A stretch of DNA of 64,000 bases from Phaeobacter bryozoorum (lineage in GTDB: Bacteria; Pseudomonadota; Alphaproteobacteria; Rhodobacterales; Rhodobacteraceae), in the NCBI RefSeq assembly GCF_041893525.1, contig NZ_CP169068.1; one strand, 5' to 3'. The number at the start of each line of letters is the position of its first letter. The stretch's first letter is position 1. Made by a program: the position numbers and the translations under genes. Below, in pieces: positions 1 to 8,252 of this stretch. The notes under the pieces are model-generated. The model was not told the origin of the DNA, did not search any database, and was given only the letters and a program-made list of their open reading frames with translations.

Positions 1-492
1 GATCCTGACCGCTGGTCTGCGGAGACCGAGCTGCTGTTGTTCACGGCGGCACGGCGCGACCATATGGAACGGCGGATCCTGCCTGCGCTGGCGGCAGGCA
101 AGGTCGTGGTCTGCGACCGCTTTGCCGATAGCACCCGGATGTATCAGGGGCTGTCGCGCGGCGATCTGCGCGCCAGCGTCGACCAGCTGCACGCGCTGAT
201 GATCGGGCAGGAACCGGATCTGACCGTGCTGATCGACATGGATCCGGCCAAGGGGCTGGCCCGCGCCAAAGGGCGTCAGGGCAGCGAGGAGCGGTTCGAG
301 GATTTCGGTCTGGATCTGCAACAGCAGATGCGCGCAGGGTTTCTGGCGCTGGCGGAGGAGTTTGCCGACCGGTTTCGCGTCATTGACGGGGACCGCCCGA
401 TTGAGCTGGTGGCCGAGGATGTCCTGGCGACCGTCACCCCGTCGCTGCCCGGCGTGACCTCAGCCGCCGCAGAGAATGGCGCGGCGAGATGA
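1..492 (+). CDS. tmk: Thymidylate kinase (5' end outside window)
   Basis: Frame 1 is open from the first base, so the gene starts before the window and only the C-terminal 163 residues are present. Thymidylate kinase phosphorylates dTMP to dTDP in the cytosol. Visible family features are the segment TAARRDHMERRILPAL, the DR(F/Y)-type motif CDRFADSTRMYQG, the strand LTVLIDMDP, and a lid-like RAKGRQGSEERFE segment. The ATP P-loop would lie upstream. The stop codon overlaps the start of holB by 4 nt (ATGA), the usual tmk-holB arrangement in alphaproteobacteria, which supports both calls. Confidence 0.93.
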   Translation, partial: DPDRWSAETELLLFTAARRDHMERRILPALAAGKVVVCDRFADSTRMYQGLSRGDLRASVDQLHALMIGQEPDLTVLIDMDPAKGLARAKGRQGSEERFEDFGLDLQQQMRAGFLALAEEFADRFRVIDGDRPIELVAEDVLATVTPSLPGVTSAAAENGAAR

Positions 493-1610
493 GCAAGGAT
501 GACGCCCCCCTGCGCGCGGATCAGACCCTTGGCGCGCCGCACCCGCGCGAGACGGTTCAACTGTTCGGACAGGATCAGGCAGAGCAGGATTTCCTGACCG
601 CCTTCAATTCGGACCGGCTGCATCACGGCTGGCTCGTGACCGGACCGCAGGGTGTGGGCAAGGCGACGCTGGCCTGGCGGATCGCGGCCTTTCTGCTGGC
701 GCAGCCCCCGGCGGAGGATGCCGGTCTGTTTGGCGCGCCGCCGCCTGCCACCTCGCTGGAGATTGGCGCGGACCACCCGGTGAAGCACCGTATTCAGGCG
801 CTGGCGGAGCCGGGGCTGGCCTCGATCACCCGCAGCATCAACGACAAGGGAAAGCTGCGCGATCAGATCGTGGTCGATGACATCCGCGCACTGAACAAGT
901 TCTTTGGCCTGTCGGCAACTGACGGCGGGCGCCGGGTGGTGATTGTCGATGCCGCCGACGAGATGAACACCAGTGCCGCCAACGCGCTGCTGAAGATGCT
1001 GGAGGAGCCGCCTGCCCGCACGACGCTCTTGCTGGTGTCGCATCAGCCCTCGCGGCTGTTGCCGACGATCCGGTCGCGCTGTCGCCTGCTGCGGCTCTCG
1101 CCGCTGGGGCCTGAGGATATGCTGGCTGCGCTCAATCAGGCGGGGGCCGAGCTGCCCGGTCAGGCCGATCATCTGGCCGCATTGGCCAATGGCTCTGTCG
1201 GGGCGGCGCTGCGGCTGCTGAACCTTGGCGGCCTACAGGCCTATAGCGATGTGGTGCGGCTGCTGGACAGTATGCCCCGGCTGGATCGGCAGCGCGCCAT
1301 GGCGCTGGCGGAACAGGCCGCAGCGCGCGGTGCGGCCGACAAATTCGAGCTGCTGCTGACACTGATCGACACCGCGCTGGCGCGGCTGGCGCGCACCGGG
1401 GCCACCGGAATGGCACCGCAGCCGGAGGCCGCCCCGCAGGAGGCCGCGGTGCTGTCGCGGCTTTCACCAACACCGCAGAAGGCGCGGGCCTGGGCGGATC
1501 TGGCAGCGCAGGTGACAGCCCGGATGCGCCACGGTCAGGCGGTGAACCTTGACCCCGCAGCACTTGTTCTAGATACGGTTTTCAAGATGCAGGACACTGC
1601 GGCGCGCTGA
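489..1610 (+). CDS. holB: DNA polymerase III delta' subunit
   Basis: This 373-residue protein is the clamp-loader delta' subunit, which helps open the sliding clamp onto primed DNA. It has an AAA+ core: a Walker A-like GPQGVGKATLAW (about residues 53-64), a Walker B-like VVIVDAADEMN, the SAANALLKMLEEPP segment, and the sensor-like SRCRLLRLSPL. Start ATG overlaps the tmk stop (ATGA), indicating translational coupling. Length fits the alphaproteobacterial family. A TatD-family gene follows 44 bp downstream, so the three probably form one operon. Confidence 0.93.
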   Translation: MSKDDAPLRADQTLGAPHPRETVQLFGQDQAEQDFLTAFNSDRLHHGWLVTGPQGVGKATLAWRIAAFLLAQPPAEDAGLFGAPPPATSLEIGADHPVKHRIQALAEPGLASITRSINDKGKLRDQIVVDDIRALNKFFGLSATDGGRRVVIVDAADEMNTSAANALLKMLEEPPARTTLLLVSHQPSRLLPTIRSRCRLLRLSPLGPEDMLAALNQAGAELPGQADHLAALANGSVGAALRLLNLGGLQAYSDVVRLLDSMPRLDRQRAMALAEQAAARGAADKFELLLTLIDTALARLARTGATGMAPQPEAAPQEAAVLSRLSPTPQKARAWADLAAQVTARMRHGQAVNLDPAALVLDTVFKMQDTAAR

Positions 1611-1654
1611 TCCGGGCGACCGGACCGCCCCGCAGGACGCGACAGAGAGCACAG

Positions 1655-2476
1655 ATGACCGAGAGCCTTTCCCCCATGCCCCCGTCCATCACGGACAGCC
1701 ATTGCCATCTGGATTTCCCCGATTTCGAGGGCGAGCTGGACGCGCTGATCACGCGCGCGGCAGAGGCCGGTGTCACCCGGATGGTCACTATCTGCACCAA
1801 GCTGCGCAATGAACCCACCGTGCGCGCCATCGCCGAAGCGCATGCGCCGGTGTTCTATGCCGCCGGCACCCACCCGATGAGCGCCGCGGATGAGCCGCTG
1901 GTGTCGGTTGATGAGCTGGTGACGCTGGCCCAGCATCCCAAGTTTGTCGGCATCGGCGAGACCGGGCTGGACTATCACTATACCGCTGAGAGTGCGGAGG
2001 TGCAGAAGACCTCGCTCAGGACCCATATCACGGCAGCGCGGGAAACCGGCCTGCCGCTGATCATCCACGCCCGCGCGGCGGATGATGATATGGCGATGAT
2101 CCTGCGCGATGAGATGGCCAAGGGCGCCTATAGCTGCGTCATGCACTGTTTCTCCTCCTCGCCCGAACTGGCACGGGCGGCGCTGGATCTGGGGTTCTAC
2201 CTGTCGATGTCGGGCATCGCCGCCTTCCCCAAGAGCCAGGAGCTGCGCGATATTTTTGCCGCCGCCCCGCTGGAGCGTATTCTGGTGGAAACCGACGCGC
2301 CCTATCTGGCGCCGCCACCCTATCGCGGCAAACGCAATGAGCCGGCCTATACCGCCCATACCGCCCGCGTGGGTGCCGAGGTGTTTGGTGTGGATTACGC
2401 CGATTTTGCCGCGCAGACGCAGGCGAATTTTGACCGGCTGTTCTGGAAAGTCGCCCAATATGAGGCTGCCGCCTGA
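1655..2476 (+). CDS. tatD: TatD family metal-dependent hydrolase (DNase)
   Basis: A 273-residue TIM-barrel hydrolase of the TatD/YcfH family. The N-terminal metal site SHCHLDF, the GIGETGLDYHY segment with its metal-binding Glu, the HARAADDD motif, HCFSSS and the C-terminal ETDAPYLAP are all present. Family members are 3'-5' deoxyribonucleases. Its position after holB is typical of proteobacteria. ATG at 1655 is chosen because GAGAG precedes it; an internal ATG at 1676, closer to the conserved core, is an alternative. The stop shares one base with the next start (TGATG). Confidence 0.92.
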   Translation: MTESLSPMPPSITDSHCHLDFPDFEGELDALITRAAEAGVTRMVTICTKLRNEPTVRAIAEAHAPVFYAAGTHPMSAADEPLVSVDELVTLAQHPKFVGIGETGLDYHYTAESAEVQKTSLRTHITAARETGLPLIIHARAADDDMAMILRDEMAKGAYSCVMHCFSSSPELARAALDLGFYLSMSGIAAFPKSQELRDIFAAAPLERILVETDAPYLAPPPYRGKRNEPAYTAHTARVGAEVFGVDYADFAAQTQANFDRLFWKVAQYEAAA

Positions 2477-3273
2477 TGGGCGTGCTGCGCTTTACCATTC
2501 TGGGCTGCGGCTCCTCCGGTGGGGTGCCGCGTCTTGGCGGGCATTGGGGTGCCTGCGACCCGACCAATCCGCGCAACACCCGGCGGCGCTGTTCGCTGCT
2601 GGTGGAGCGTGAGGGGCCGGAGGGCACCACAACGGTGCTGATCGACACCTCCCCGGATATGCGAAGCCAGTTGCTGGACAGTGGTATCGGGCGGCTGGAC
2701 GGGGTGGTCTACACCCATTCCCATGCCGACCATGTGCATGGCATTGACGATCTGCGCATGATCGTCTTCAACATGCGCGACCGCATTCCGGTCTATGCCG
2801 ATGGTGAAACGCAGAACGCGCTGCTGTCGCGGTTCGGCTATGCCTTTGTGCAGCCTGAAGGCTCTCCCTACCCGCCCATTCTGGACCTGCGCAGCATTGA
2901 TGGGCCGCTGACCATCTCCGGCCCCGGTGGCGATATCACCCTGCGCCCGTTTGAGGTCAACCACGGCTCCATGGATGCGCTGGGGTTCCGCATTGGCGAT
3001 CTGGCCTATCTGCCGGATGTGGCCAAGATCCCTGACAGCGCGCTGGTGGAATTGCAGGATCTGGACTGCTGGATTCTGGATGCGCTGCGCCGCAAGCCAC
3101 ATCCCACCCATCTGTCTCTGGACGAGGCGCTGGAGTGGATCGACCGGATGGCCCCAAAACGCGCGGTGCTGACCAATATGCACATTGATCTCGATTATGC
3201 CGAGGTCGCCGCAGAGACCCCCGATCACATCGACCCGGCCTATGACGGGATGGTGATCGAATACCCGATCTGA
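2476..3273 (+). CDS. MBL-fold metal-dependent hydrolase (PhnP-like)
   Basis: 265 residues of the metallo-beta-lactamase superfamily. The zinc motif THSHADHVHG is intact, preceded by the N-terminal glycine-rich LGCGSSGGVPR and a possible structural site CDPTNPRNTRRRC; late ligands are probably FEVNHGS and NMHIDLDY. The layout resembles PhnP-type phosphodiesterases, but no phn genes are nearby, so the substrate is unknown. It is translationally coupled to tatD (1-nt overlap) in the tmk-holB-tatD-MBL operon, a conserved neighbourhood in Rhodobacteraceae. Confidence 0.85.
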   Translation: MGVLRFTILGCGSSGGVPRLGGHWGACDPTNPRNTRRRCSLLVEREGPEGTTTVLIDTSPDMRSQLLDSGIGRLDGVVYTHSHADHVHGIDDLRMIVFNMRDRIPVYADGETQNALLSRFGYAFVQPEGSPYPPILDLRSIDGPLTISGPGGDITLRPFEVNHGSMDALGFRIGDLAYLPDVAKIPDSALVELQDLDCWILDALRRKPHPTHLSLDEALEWIDRMAPKRAVLTNMHIDLDYAEVAAETPDHIDPAYDGMVIEYPI

Positions 3274-3324
3274 TCCGCGTCCGCCGGTGGGCAGACCCCT
3301 CTCCCGCCGATAGGAAGGCACGTC

Positions 3325-4257
3325 ATGTTTCAGAGCCTGATTGATGTCATCCTGCCGGTATTTCTGGTCATCGGTGCGGGGTATATCGCCACCCGGCGGG
3401 GGTATTTTCAGGCCAGTCATGTCGATGGGCTGATGAAATTCACCCAGAGCTTTGCCATCCCCTGCCTGTTGTTCCGCGCCATTGCGACGCTCGATCTGTC
3501 GGCGAGTTTCGATCCGCGCCTGCTGATCAGTTTCTACACCGGCGCCGCGGCCTGTTTCTGTCTGGGCATGGCGGGCGCGCGGCTGATTTTCAAACGCGAC
3601 TGGGAAGATTGCGTGGCGATCGGGTTTTGCTGCCTGTTCTCCAATTCGGTCCTGCTGGGGCTGCCGATCACGGAACGGGCCTATGGTGCCGACAATCTGA
3701 CCGGCAACTATGCGATCATCGCCTTTCACTCGCCGTTTTGCTACGGGCTGGGGATCACGGTGATGGAGATCGTGCGCAGCCGGGGCGCTGGCAGCAGCAA
3801 GACCGTGAAGGCCGTGCTGAGCGCGATGTTCAAGAATGTGCTGATCCTGGGCATCGCCCTGGGGTTTGTCGTCAATCTCTCGGGCCTGTGGATCCCGCAG
3901 GCGGTGGATGAGGCGCTGTCGCTGGTCATTCGCGCCGCCCTGCCTGCGGCGCTGTTCGCACTGGGGGGTGTGCTGGTGCAATACCGGCCAGAGGGCGATC
4001 TGCGCGCCATTGGCTTTGTCTGCGCGATCTCATTGATGGTGCATCCGGCAATTGTCTGGAGCATGGGCACGGCGCTGAAGGTGCAGCCGGATCTGTTCCG
4101 CTCCGGCGTGCTGAACGCGGCCATGGCGCCGGGGTTCAACGCCTATATCTTTGCCAATATGTATGGGCGCGCGAAACGGGTGGCGGCCTCCTCGGTGCTG
4201 ATTGCGACCGGCAGCTGTATCCTGACAGTCTGGCTGTGGCTGCTGATCCTGGGCTGA
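3325..4257 (+). CDS. AEC-family permease (auxin efflux carrier-like)
   Basis: 310 residues with about ten hydrophobic segments, starting with the N-terminal ILPVFLVIGAGYIATRRG typical of AEC/malonate-type carriers and including a polar break near FCCLFSNSVLLGLPI. Members export or import small organic acids across the inner membrane; the substrate cannot be told from the sequence. It has its own Shine-Dalgarno (AGGAAGG) 52 bp after the preceding gene and converges on the tct operon. Confidence 0.82.
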   Translation: MFQSLIDVILPVFLVIGAGYIATRRGYFQASHVDGLMKFTQSFAIPCLLFRAIATLDLSASFDPRLLISFYTGAAACFCLGMAGARLIFKRDWEDCVAIGFCCLFSNSVLLGLPITERAYGADNLTGNYAIIAFHSPFCYGLGITVMEIVRSRGAGSSKTVKAVLSAMFKNVLILGIALGFVVNLSGLWIPQAVDEALSLVIRAALPAALFALGGVLVQYRPEGDLRAIGFVCAISLMVHPAIVWSMGTALKVQPDLFRSGVLNAAMAPGFNAYIFANMYGRAKRVAASSVLIATGSCILTVWLWLLILG

Positions 4258-4272
4258 GGGGGCAAACAAACA

Positions 4273-4290
4273 GGGGCGCCGCAGCGCCCC
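4273..4290 (-). terminator. Hairpin terminator between convergent AEC and tctA genes
   Basis: A perfect 7-bp stem (GGGGCGC / GCGCCCC) with a CGCA loop lies in the 58-bp convergent gap. On the minus strand it is followed by a T-rich TGTTTGTTTG run, so it best fits the end of the tctCBA transcript. Confidence 0.6.
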
Positions 4291-4315
4291 CGATGGTCTG
4301 TTTCCATGGCGCCCG

Positions 4316-5833
4316 TCAGTCGCCGTCCGCCACCCCGGCCTGACGCAGCCGCGCGCGGCGGGCGCGGTAGCTGGGCAGGATCACCAGAATGGCTGCCAGC
4401 CCCAGCAGGCCGATGGTCATCGGGCGTTCCATCAGGAAGCCCAGCCCATCATAGAGCTGCATCGAGCGGGAGAAATTATCCTCCAGCATCGACCCCAGGA
4501 TGAAGCCGATCAGCAAGGGCGCAAGCGGATAGTCGGCAAAGCGCAGCACCGTGGCACAGATCCCCAAACCCACAAGGATCAGCAACTCTGTCGCATTGTT
4601 CTGCCCGATATAGGCCCCCATCAGCGTAAAGAAGAAGATGAAGGGGATCAGGTAGTTGCGCGGGACCGCCAGCACCTTGGCAATATAGGGGATCAGCGGC
4701 AGATTGAGGATCAGCAGGACCAGATTGCCGACATACATCGAGATGATCACGGCCCAGAAGATCTCCGGCTCATCCACCATCAGGCGCGGACCGGGCGAAA
4801 CATTGAGCGCAATCAGCGCCCCCAGAAGGATCGCAGTGGTGCCGGAGCCAGGAATGCCCAGCGTCAGCAGTGGCACAAAGGAGCCGGTGCAGGCCGCGTT
4901 ATTGGCGCTTTCGGGCGCGGCGAGGCCTTTGATCGAGCCTTTGCCGAACTCTTTCTGTTCGTCCTTAGGCGCGATATTGCGCTCCACCGCGTAGCCCAGG
5001 AAGGAAGCGATGGTGGCTCCGGCCCCCGGCAGGACGCCGATCAGAAAGCCCTGGATCGACTGACGGCCAATCACCGGCGCGATGGACTTGGCCTCCGCTC
5101 TGGTGATGCGCAGATCCTTGATCTCGCTGCTGCCGCCTTCGCTGGCAGAGCGGCTGGGATCAAGCACCAGATAAAGCGCCTCCGGCAGGGCGAACATCGC
5201 CATCGCCAGCGTGATGAAACCGAAGCCCGACTGAAGATCCATGATGCCCATGGTAAAGCGGGGCATGTTGAACAGCGCGCCCTCGCCCACAGTGGCCATG
5301 ATCAGGCCAAGCACGGTCATCAGCAGCGCCTTCACCACCTGGCCGGTCCCCGCAAAGGCGGCGATGGCCGACAGCCCCACCACCATCAAGGCGAAGTATT
5401 CGGCGGAGTGGAACAGCAGCGCGACGCTGGCCAGTGCAGGCGCGAAAATCATCAGCAGGACGGCACCAATAGTGCCGCCGCAGAAGGAGGAGATCGCGGC
5501 CACGGTCAGCGCCTTGCCGGCCTTGCCCTGCCGCGCCAGCGGGTAACCATCGAAGGACGTTGCCACTGTCGAGGCCACGCCCGGCGCGTTGATCAGGATT
5601 GACGAGGTGGAGCCGCCAAAGATGGCGCCATAATAGACCCCGGCCAGCAGGATCAGCGCCGCCGAAGGATCGCCGATGGAAATCGCCACCGGGATCATGA
5701 TGGAAATGATGCTCATCGGGCCGAGACCCGGCAACATGCCGATAAAGGTGCCGATGAGGCAGCCACCGATGACCATCAGCAGGTTGCTGAGGGAAAAGGC
5801 GGTGCCGAGGCCGATCAGAATACCGTCCAGCAT
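4316..5833 (-). CDS. tctA: Tripartite tricarboxylate transporter, large permease TctA
   Basis: About 505 residues of very hydrophobic sequence. It is the 12-TM subunit of a TTT secondary transporter that moves citrate-type or other carboxylates using a periplasmic binding protein. Family signatures seen: GMLPGLGPMSIISIMIP near the N-terminus, GAIFGGSTSSILINAPG, the second repeat GVLPGAGATIASFLGY, and GIPGSGTTAILLGAL. The start at 5833 (MLDGILIGLG) has GGAG 6 nt upstream and lies 2 nt after the tctB stop. Substrate is not determinable; TTT systems also carry sulfolactate and terephthalate. Confidence 0.93.
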   Translation of the reverse strand: MLDGILIGLGTAFSLSNLLMVIGGCLIGTFIGMLPGLGPMSIISIMIPVAISIGDPSAALILLAGVYYGAIFGGSTSSILINAPGVASTVATSFDGYPLARQGKAGKALTVAAISSFCGGTIGAVLLMIFAPALASVALLFHSAEYFALMVVGLSAIAAFAGTGQVVKALLMTVLGLIMATVGEGALFNMPRFTMGIMDLQSGFGFITLAMAMFALPEALYLVLDPSRSASEGGSSEIKDLRITRAEAKSIAPVIGRQSIQGFLIGVLPGAGATIASFLGYAVERNIAPKDEQKEFGKGSIKGLAAPESANNAACTGSFVPLLTLGIPGSGTTAILLGALIALNVSPGPRLMVDEPEIFWAVIISMYVGNLVLLILNLPLIPYIAKVLAVPRNYLIPFIFFFTLMGAYIGQNNATELLILVGLGICATVLRFADYPLAPLLIGFILGSMLEDNFSRSMQLYDGLGFLMERPMTIGLLGLAAILVILPSYRARRARLRQAGVADGD

Positions 5834-5834
5834 A

Positions 5835-6329
5835 TCAGACTCCATTGCCAAGGAAGAGCGGCAGCGGGCGTAGGTAGATGCCCAGCACCCCCTGCACGAG
5901 ATACCAGACCACGCCTGCCGCAAGGACGGCGATGGGGATCAGGATATGCAGCTTGCGTTCGCCCAGGATCATGGCGCTGATCACCAGAAAGCCGACGGTT
6001 GCGATCAGGAACCCAACCGGGCGCAGCGCCAGTGCATAGATCGCCATCATCGCCAGCAGTGCAACGGCCTGCCCCAGCTTGTAATCCAGCAGGCGGCGGT
6101 AATCGATGTCACCCGTCTTTGGGCCTGCATCGGATTTCTGCGGCGACAGCAGGATGATCAAAGCACAGATCACCGCCAGTACCGACAACCCCTTGGGGAA
6201 GGTGCTGGGCCAGATGGCATTGAATTTCATGAACGGCGGCAGCCCTTCGTCCATGGTGAAAAAGGCCGTGTAGCCATAGGCGAGGCTGATCATGAGGATG
6301 ACCAGCGCGATCCATCGGTCGAGCGCCAT
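5835..6329 (-). CDS. tctB: Tripartite tricarboxylate transporter, small permease TctB
   Basis: 164 residues with four predicted membrane helices (start ALDRWIALVILMISLAYG; then a helix at FPKGLSVLAVICALIILL, and two in the second half). This is the standard size for the TTT small membrane subunit that pairs with TctA in the inner membrane. It lies between tctC and tctA on the same strand. Confidence 0.9.
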   Translation of the reverse strand: MALDRWIALVILMISLAYGYTAFFTMDEGLPPFMKFNAIWPSTFPKGLSVLAVICALIILLSPQKSDAGPKTGDIDYRRLLDYKLGQAVALLAMMAIYALALRPVGFLIATVGFLVISAMILGERKLHILIPIAVLAAGVVWYLVQGVLGIYLRPLPLFLGNGV

Positions 6330-6477
6330 GAGGCTCTCCCCCCCTTTGGTGAGATATGTTCAGAATGAAACCTGAGAGGCAGCGCGGCTCCTCCCGAAGA
6401 TCTGCGCCGCCGGTTTCTGTCGTCAGAGGCGGGCGCCCGACACCTCTCGGACCGGACGCCTGTCTGCTCTGCCAGAC

Positions 6478-7455
6478 TTAGAGGAAGCCGAGTTCCTGCA
6501 TCAGGCTCTTGATGACTTCTTCCTGACCTTCCAGGAAGCTGACGAAATCATCGCCGCTGTTGTGGATGTTGACCCACCCGTTGCGGGCGCGGACCTCTTC
6601 CCATTCGGGGGTGTCATACATCTTGGCCAGGGCCGCGCGATAGGCGTCGACCTTTTCCTGCGGAAGGCCGGGGGCGCCAAAGAAACCGCGCCAGTTGACG
6701 AAGGTTGCGTCGATCCCCTGTTCTTTCATCGTGGGGGCGTCTGCATAGGCCGGCACGCGGTCCTCGGCGGTGACACCGATGATTTTCACCTCGCCTGCGT
6801 TGGCCAGATCAATCGCCTCGGAGAAACCGGTGGAGAGTGCTGCGATTTCACCGGACAGCAGCGCCGCCATGGCAACCCCGCCTGCATCATAGGGGATGTA
6901 TTTCACCGCCGTCGGCTCTTCGCCTGCGGCCTTCATCACCATTGCGGCAACCAGATGGTCCATGCCACCGGGTACCGAGCCACCGCCGATGGCGGTCTTG
7001 CGCGGATCGGCCTGATAGGCGGCGATCAGATCGGACATGGAGTTGATCGGGCTGTCCTTGCCCACCACGATGGCCGCGTAATCGCCAATGGTGCCTGCGA
7101 CCATGGTGAGGTCACGGAAGTTATGCGGGAAGACACCAGTCAGCGAGCGGATCACAATCGGGGTGGAGTTCACCATCAGGGTGCCGTGGTTGCTCTCGGC
7201 GTTTTCGATCAGATAGCCGATCGCCTTGCCACCGCCGCCGCCGGACATGTTCTCGTAGGAGGCATTGCCCACAAGCCCCGCCTTGGTCAGCGCCTCACCG
7301 GTGCCGCGCGCGGTGCCGTCCCAGCCGCCGCCTGCGCCGCCGGGGATCAGAAAGTGGATGCTGTCCACCATCTCATCTGCGGAAACCGGCGCCGCAAAGG
7401 CCAGTGTCGCAGCGGTCACCGCCATCAGGGCGCGCCGGGTCAAAGTCGTTTTCAT
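6478..7455 (-). CDS. tctC: TTT periplasmic substrate-binding protein TctC
   Basis: 325 residues. The N-terminus MKTTLTRRALMAVTAATLAF with an Ala-rich stretch ending around PVSADE is a secretion signal. The mature protein follows the Bug/TctC family: IHFLIPGGAGGGWDGTARG is the ligand-binding P-loop-like segment, and IGGGSVPGGMDHL is the second conserved loop. It captures the substrate in the periplasm for TctAB. It is first in the minus-strand operon with a 148-bp gap to tctB, and divergent from the tctDE regulators, which probably control it. Confidence 0.93.
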   Translation of the reverse strand: MKTTLTRRALMAVTAATLAFAAPVSADEMVDSIHFLIPGGAGGGWDGTARGTGEALTKAGLVGNASYENMSGGGGGKAIGYLIENAESNHGTLMVNSTPIVIRSLTGVFPHNFRDLTMVAGTIGDYAAIVVGKDSPINSMSDLIAAYQADPRKTAIGGGSVPGGMDHLVAAMVMKAAGEEPTAVKYIPYDAGGVAMAALLSGEIAALSTGFSEAIDLANAGEVKIIGVTAEDRVPAYADAPTMKEQGIDATFVNWRGFFGAPGLPQEKVDAYRAALAKMYDTPEWEEVRARNGWVNIHNSGDDFVSFLEGQEEVIKSLMQELGFL

Positions 7456-7586
7456 CTGTTTGTCCTCCCATTTGACAAATGGCGGCTTGGCCGCTCATGA
7501 CTGGAAGGGAACACGTTAAGCTGACACAAACCTGTCACACCCGATGCAGCCGCCACCTGCCCGGCCACCTGGATGAATGGACTCCC
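7456..7586. promoter_or_regulatory. Divergent tctC / tctD control region
   Basis: 131 bp between divergent starts. It contains a small palindrome TTTGACAAAT and the inverted repeat GCGGC-TTG-GCCGC, followed by GACACAAACCTGTCAC, which has dyad character (GACA...TGTC). In known TctDE systems TctD binds this kind of region, so these are candidate operator elements; no -10/-35 pair was assigned. Confidence 0.4.
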
Positions 7587-8252
7587 ATGCGCTTCTTGCT
7601 GGTTGAAGACAATCTGAGCCTTGCGGCCGCCGTCGAGGACCGGCTGCGGATGGATGGCCATGTGGTGGATCACGCCCCCGATCTTGCGGTGGCGGATGAC
7701 TATGCGGCGACCGCGGATTACGATTTGATTTTACTGGATATTATGTTGCCAGACGGGGATGGCCGCAGCTTCTTGAAATCCCATCGCAACCGTCAGGGCA
7801 CAACGCCGGTGATCGTGCTGACGGCACGGTCCGAGGTGTCGGACAGGGTTGGTGTGCTGGATCTGGGGGCGGATGACTACATCACCAAACCCTTTGATTT
7901 TTCCGAGCTGGAGGCGCGCTGCCGGGCGGTGCTGCGGCGCCATGGTGGCGGCAGTTCCAACCAGAAACAATTCGGTGCGCTGATCTTTGATCCGCTTGCC
8001 GGAACCCTGACGGTGGGCGGCAGAACCGTATCGCTGCGCAACAAGGAGCTGCGGCTGCTGGAGATTTTCATCAACGCGCCGGACCGTATCTTTTCCAAGT
8101 CGAAACTGGTGGACCGGTTGTTCTCCTATGAGGAGGACGTTTCGGAAAATGCGATCGAGGTCTATGTGGCGCGGCTGCGCAAGCATCTGGCCGGATCTGA
8201 GGTGGAGATCACCACGGTGCGCGGCCTTGGCTACCGGATGTCGCTTGCATGA
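7587..8252 (+). CDS. tctD: OmpR-family response regulator TctD
   Basis: 221 residues. The receiver domain begins MRFLLVEDN (acidic pocket), the phospho-acceptor Asp lies in DLILLDIMLPDGDG, then VLTARSEVSDRV and the KPF Lys. The C-terminal winged helix covers about residues 130-220 (RNKELRLLEIF, SENAIEVYVARLRKHL, TVRGLGYRM). Longer in-frame extensions upstream are non-conserved, so the ATG at 7587 is chosen. Its stop overlaps tctE (ATGA). It most likely activates the divergent tctCBA operon when the substrate is present. Confidence 0.92.
   Translation: MRFLLVEDNLSLAAAVEDRLRMDGHVVDHAPDLAVADDYAATADYDLILLDIMLPDGDGRSFLKSHRNRQGTTPVIVLTARSEVSDRVGVLDLGADDYITKPFDFSELEARCRAVLRRHGGGSSNQKQFGALIFDPLAGTLTVGGRTVSLRNKELRLLEIFINAPDRIFSKSKLVDRLFSYEEDVSENAIEVYVARLRKHLAGSEVEITTVRGLGYRMSLA

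Noticed and set aside
2395..3981. 528-codon minus-strand open frame opposite the MBL and AEC genes
   Set aside because: Gln/Arg/His-rich shadow composition; no ribosome site; the plus-strand genes carry all recognisable motifs.
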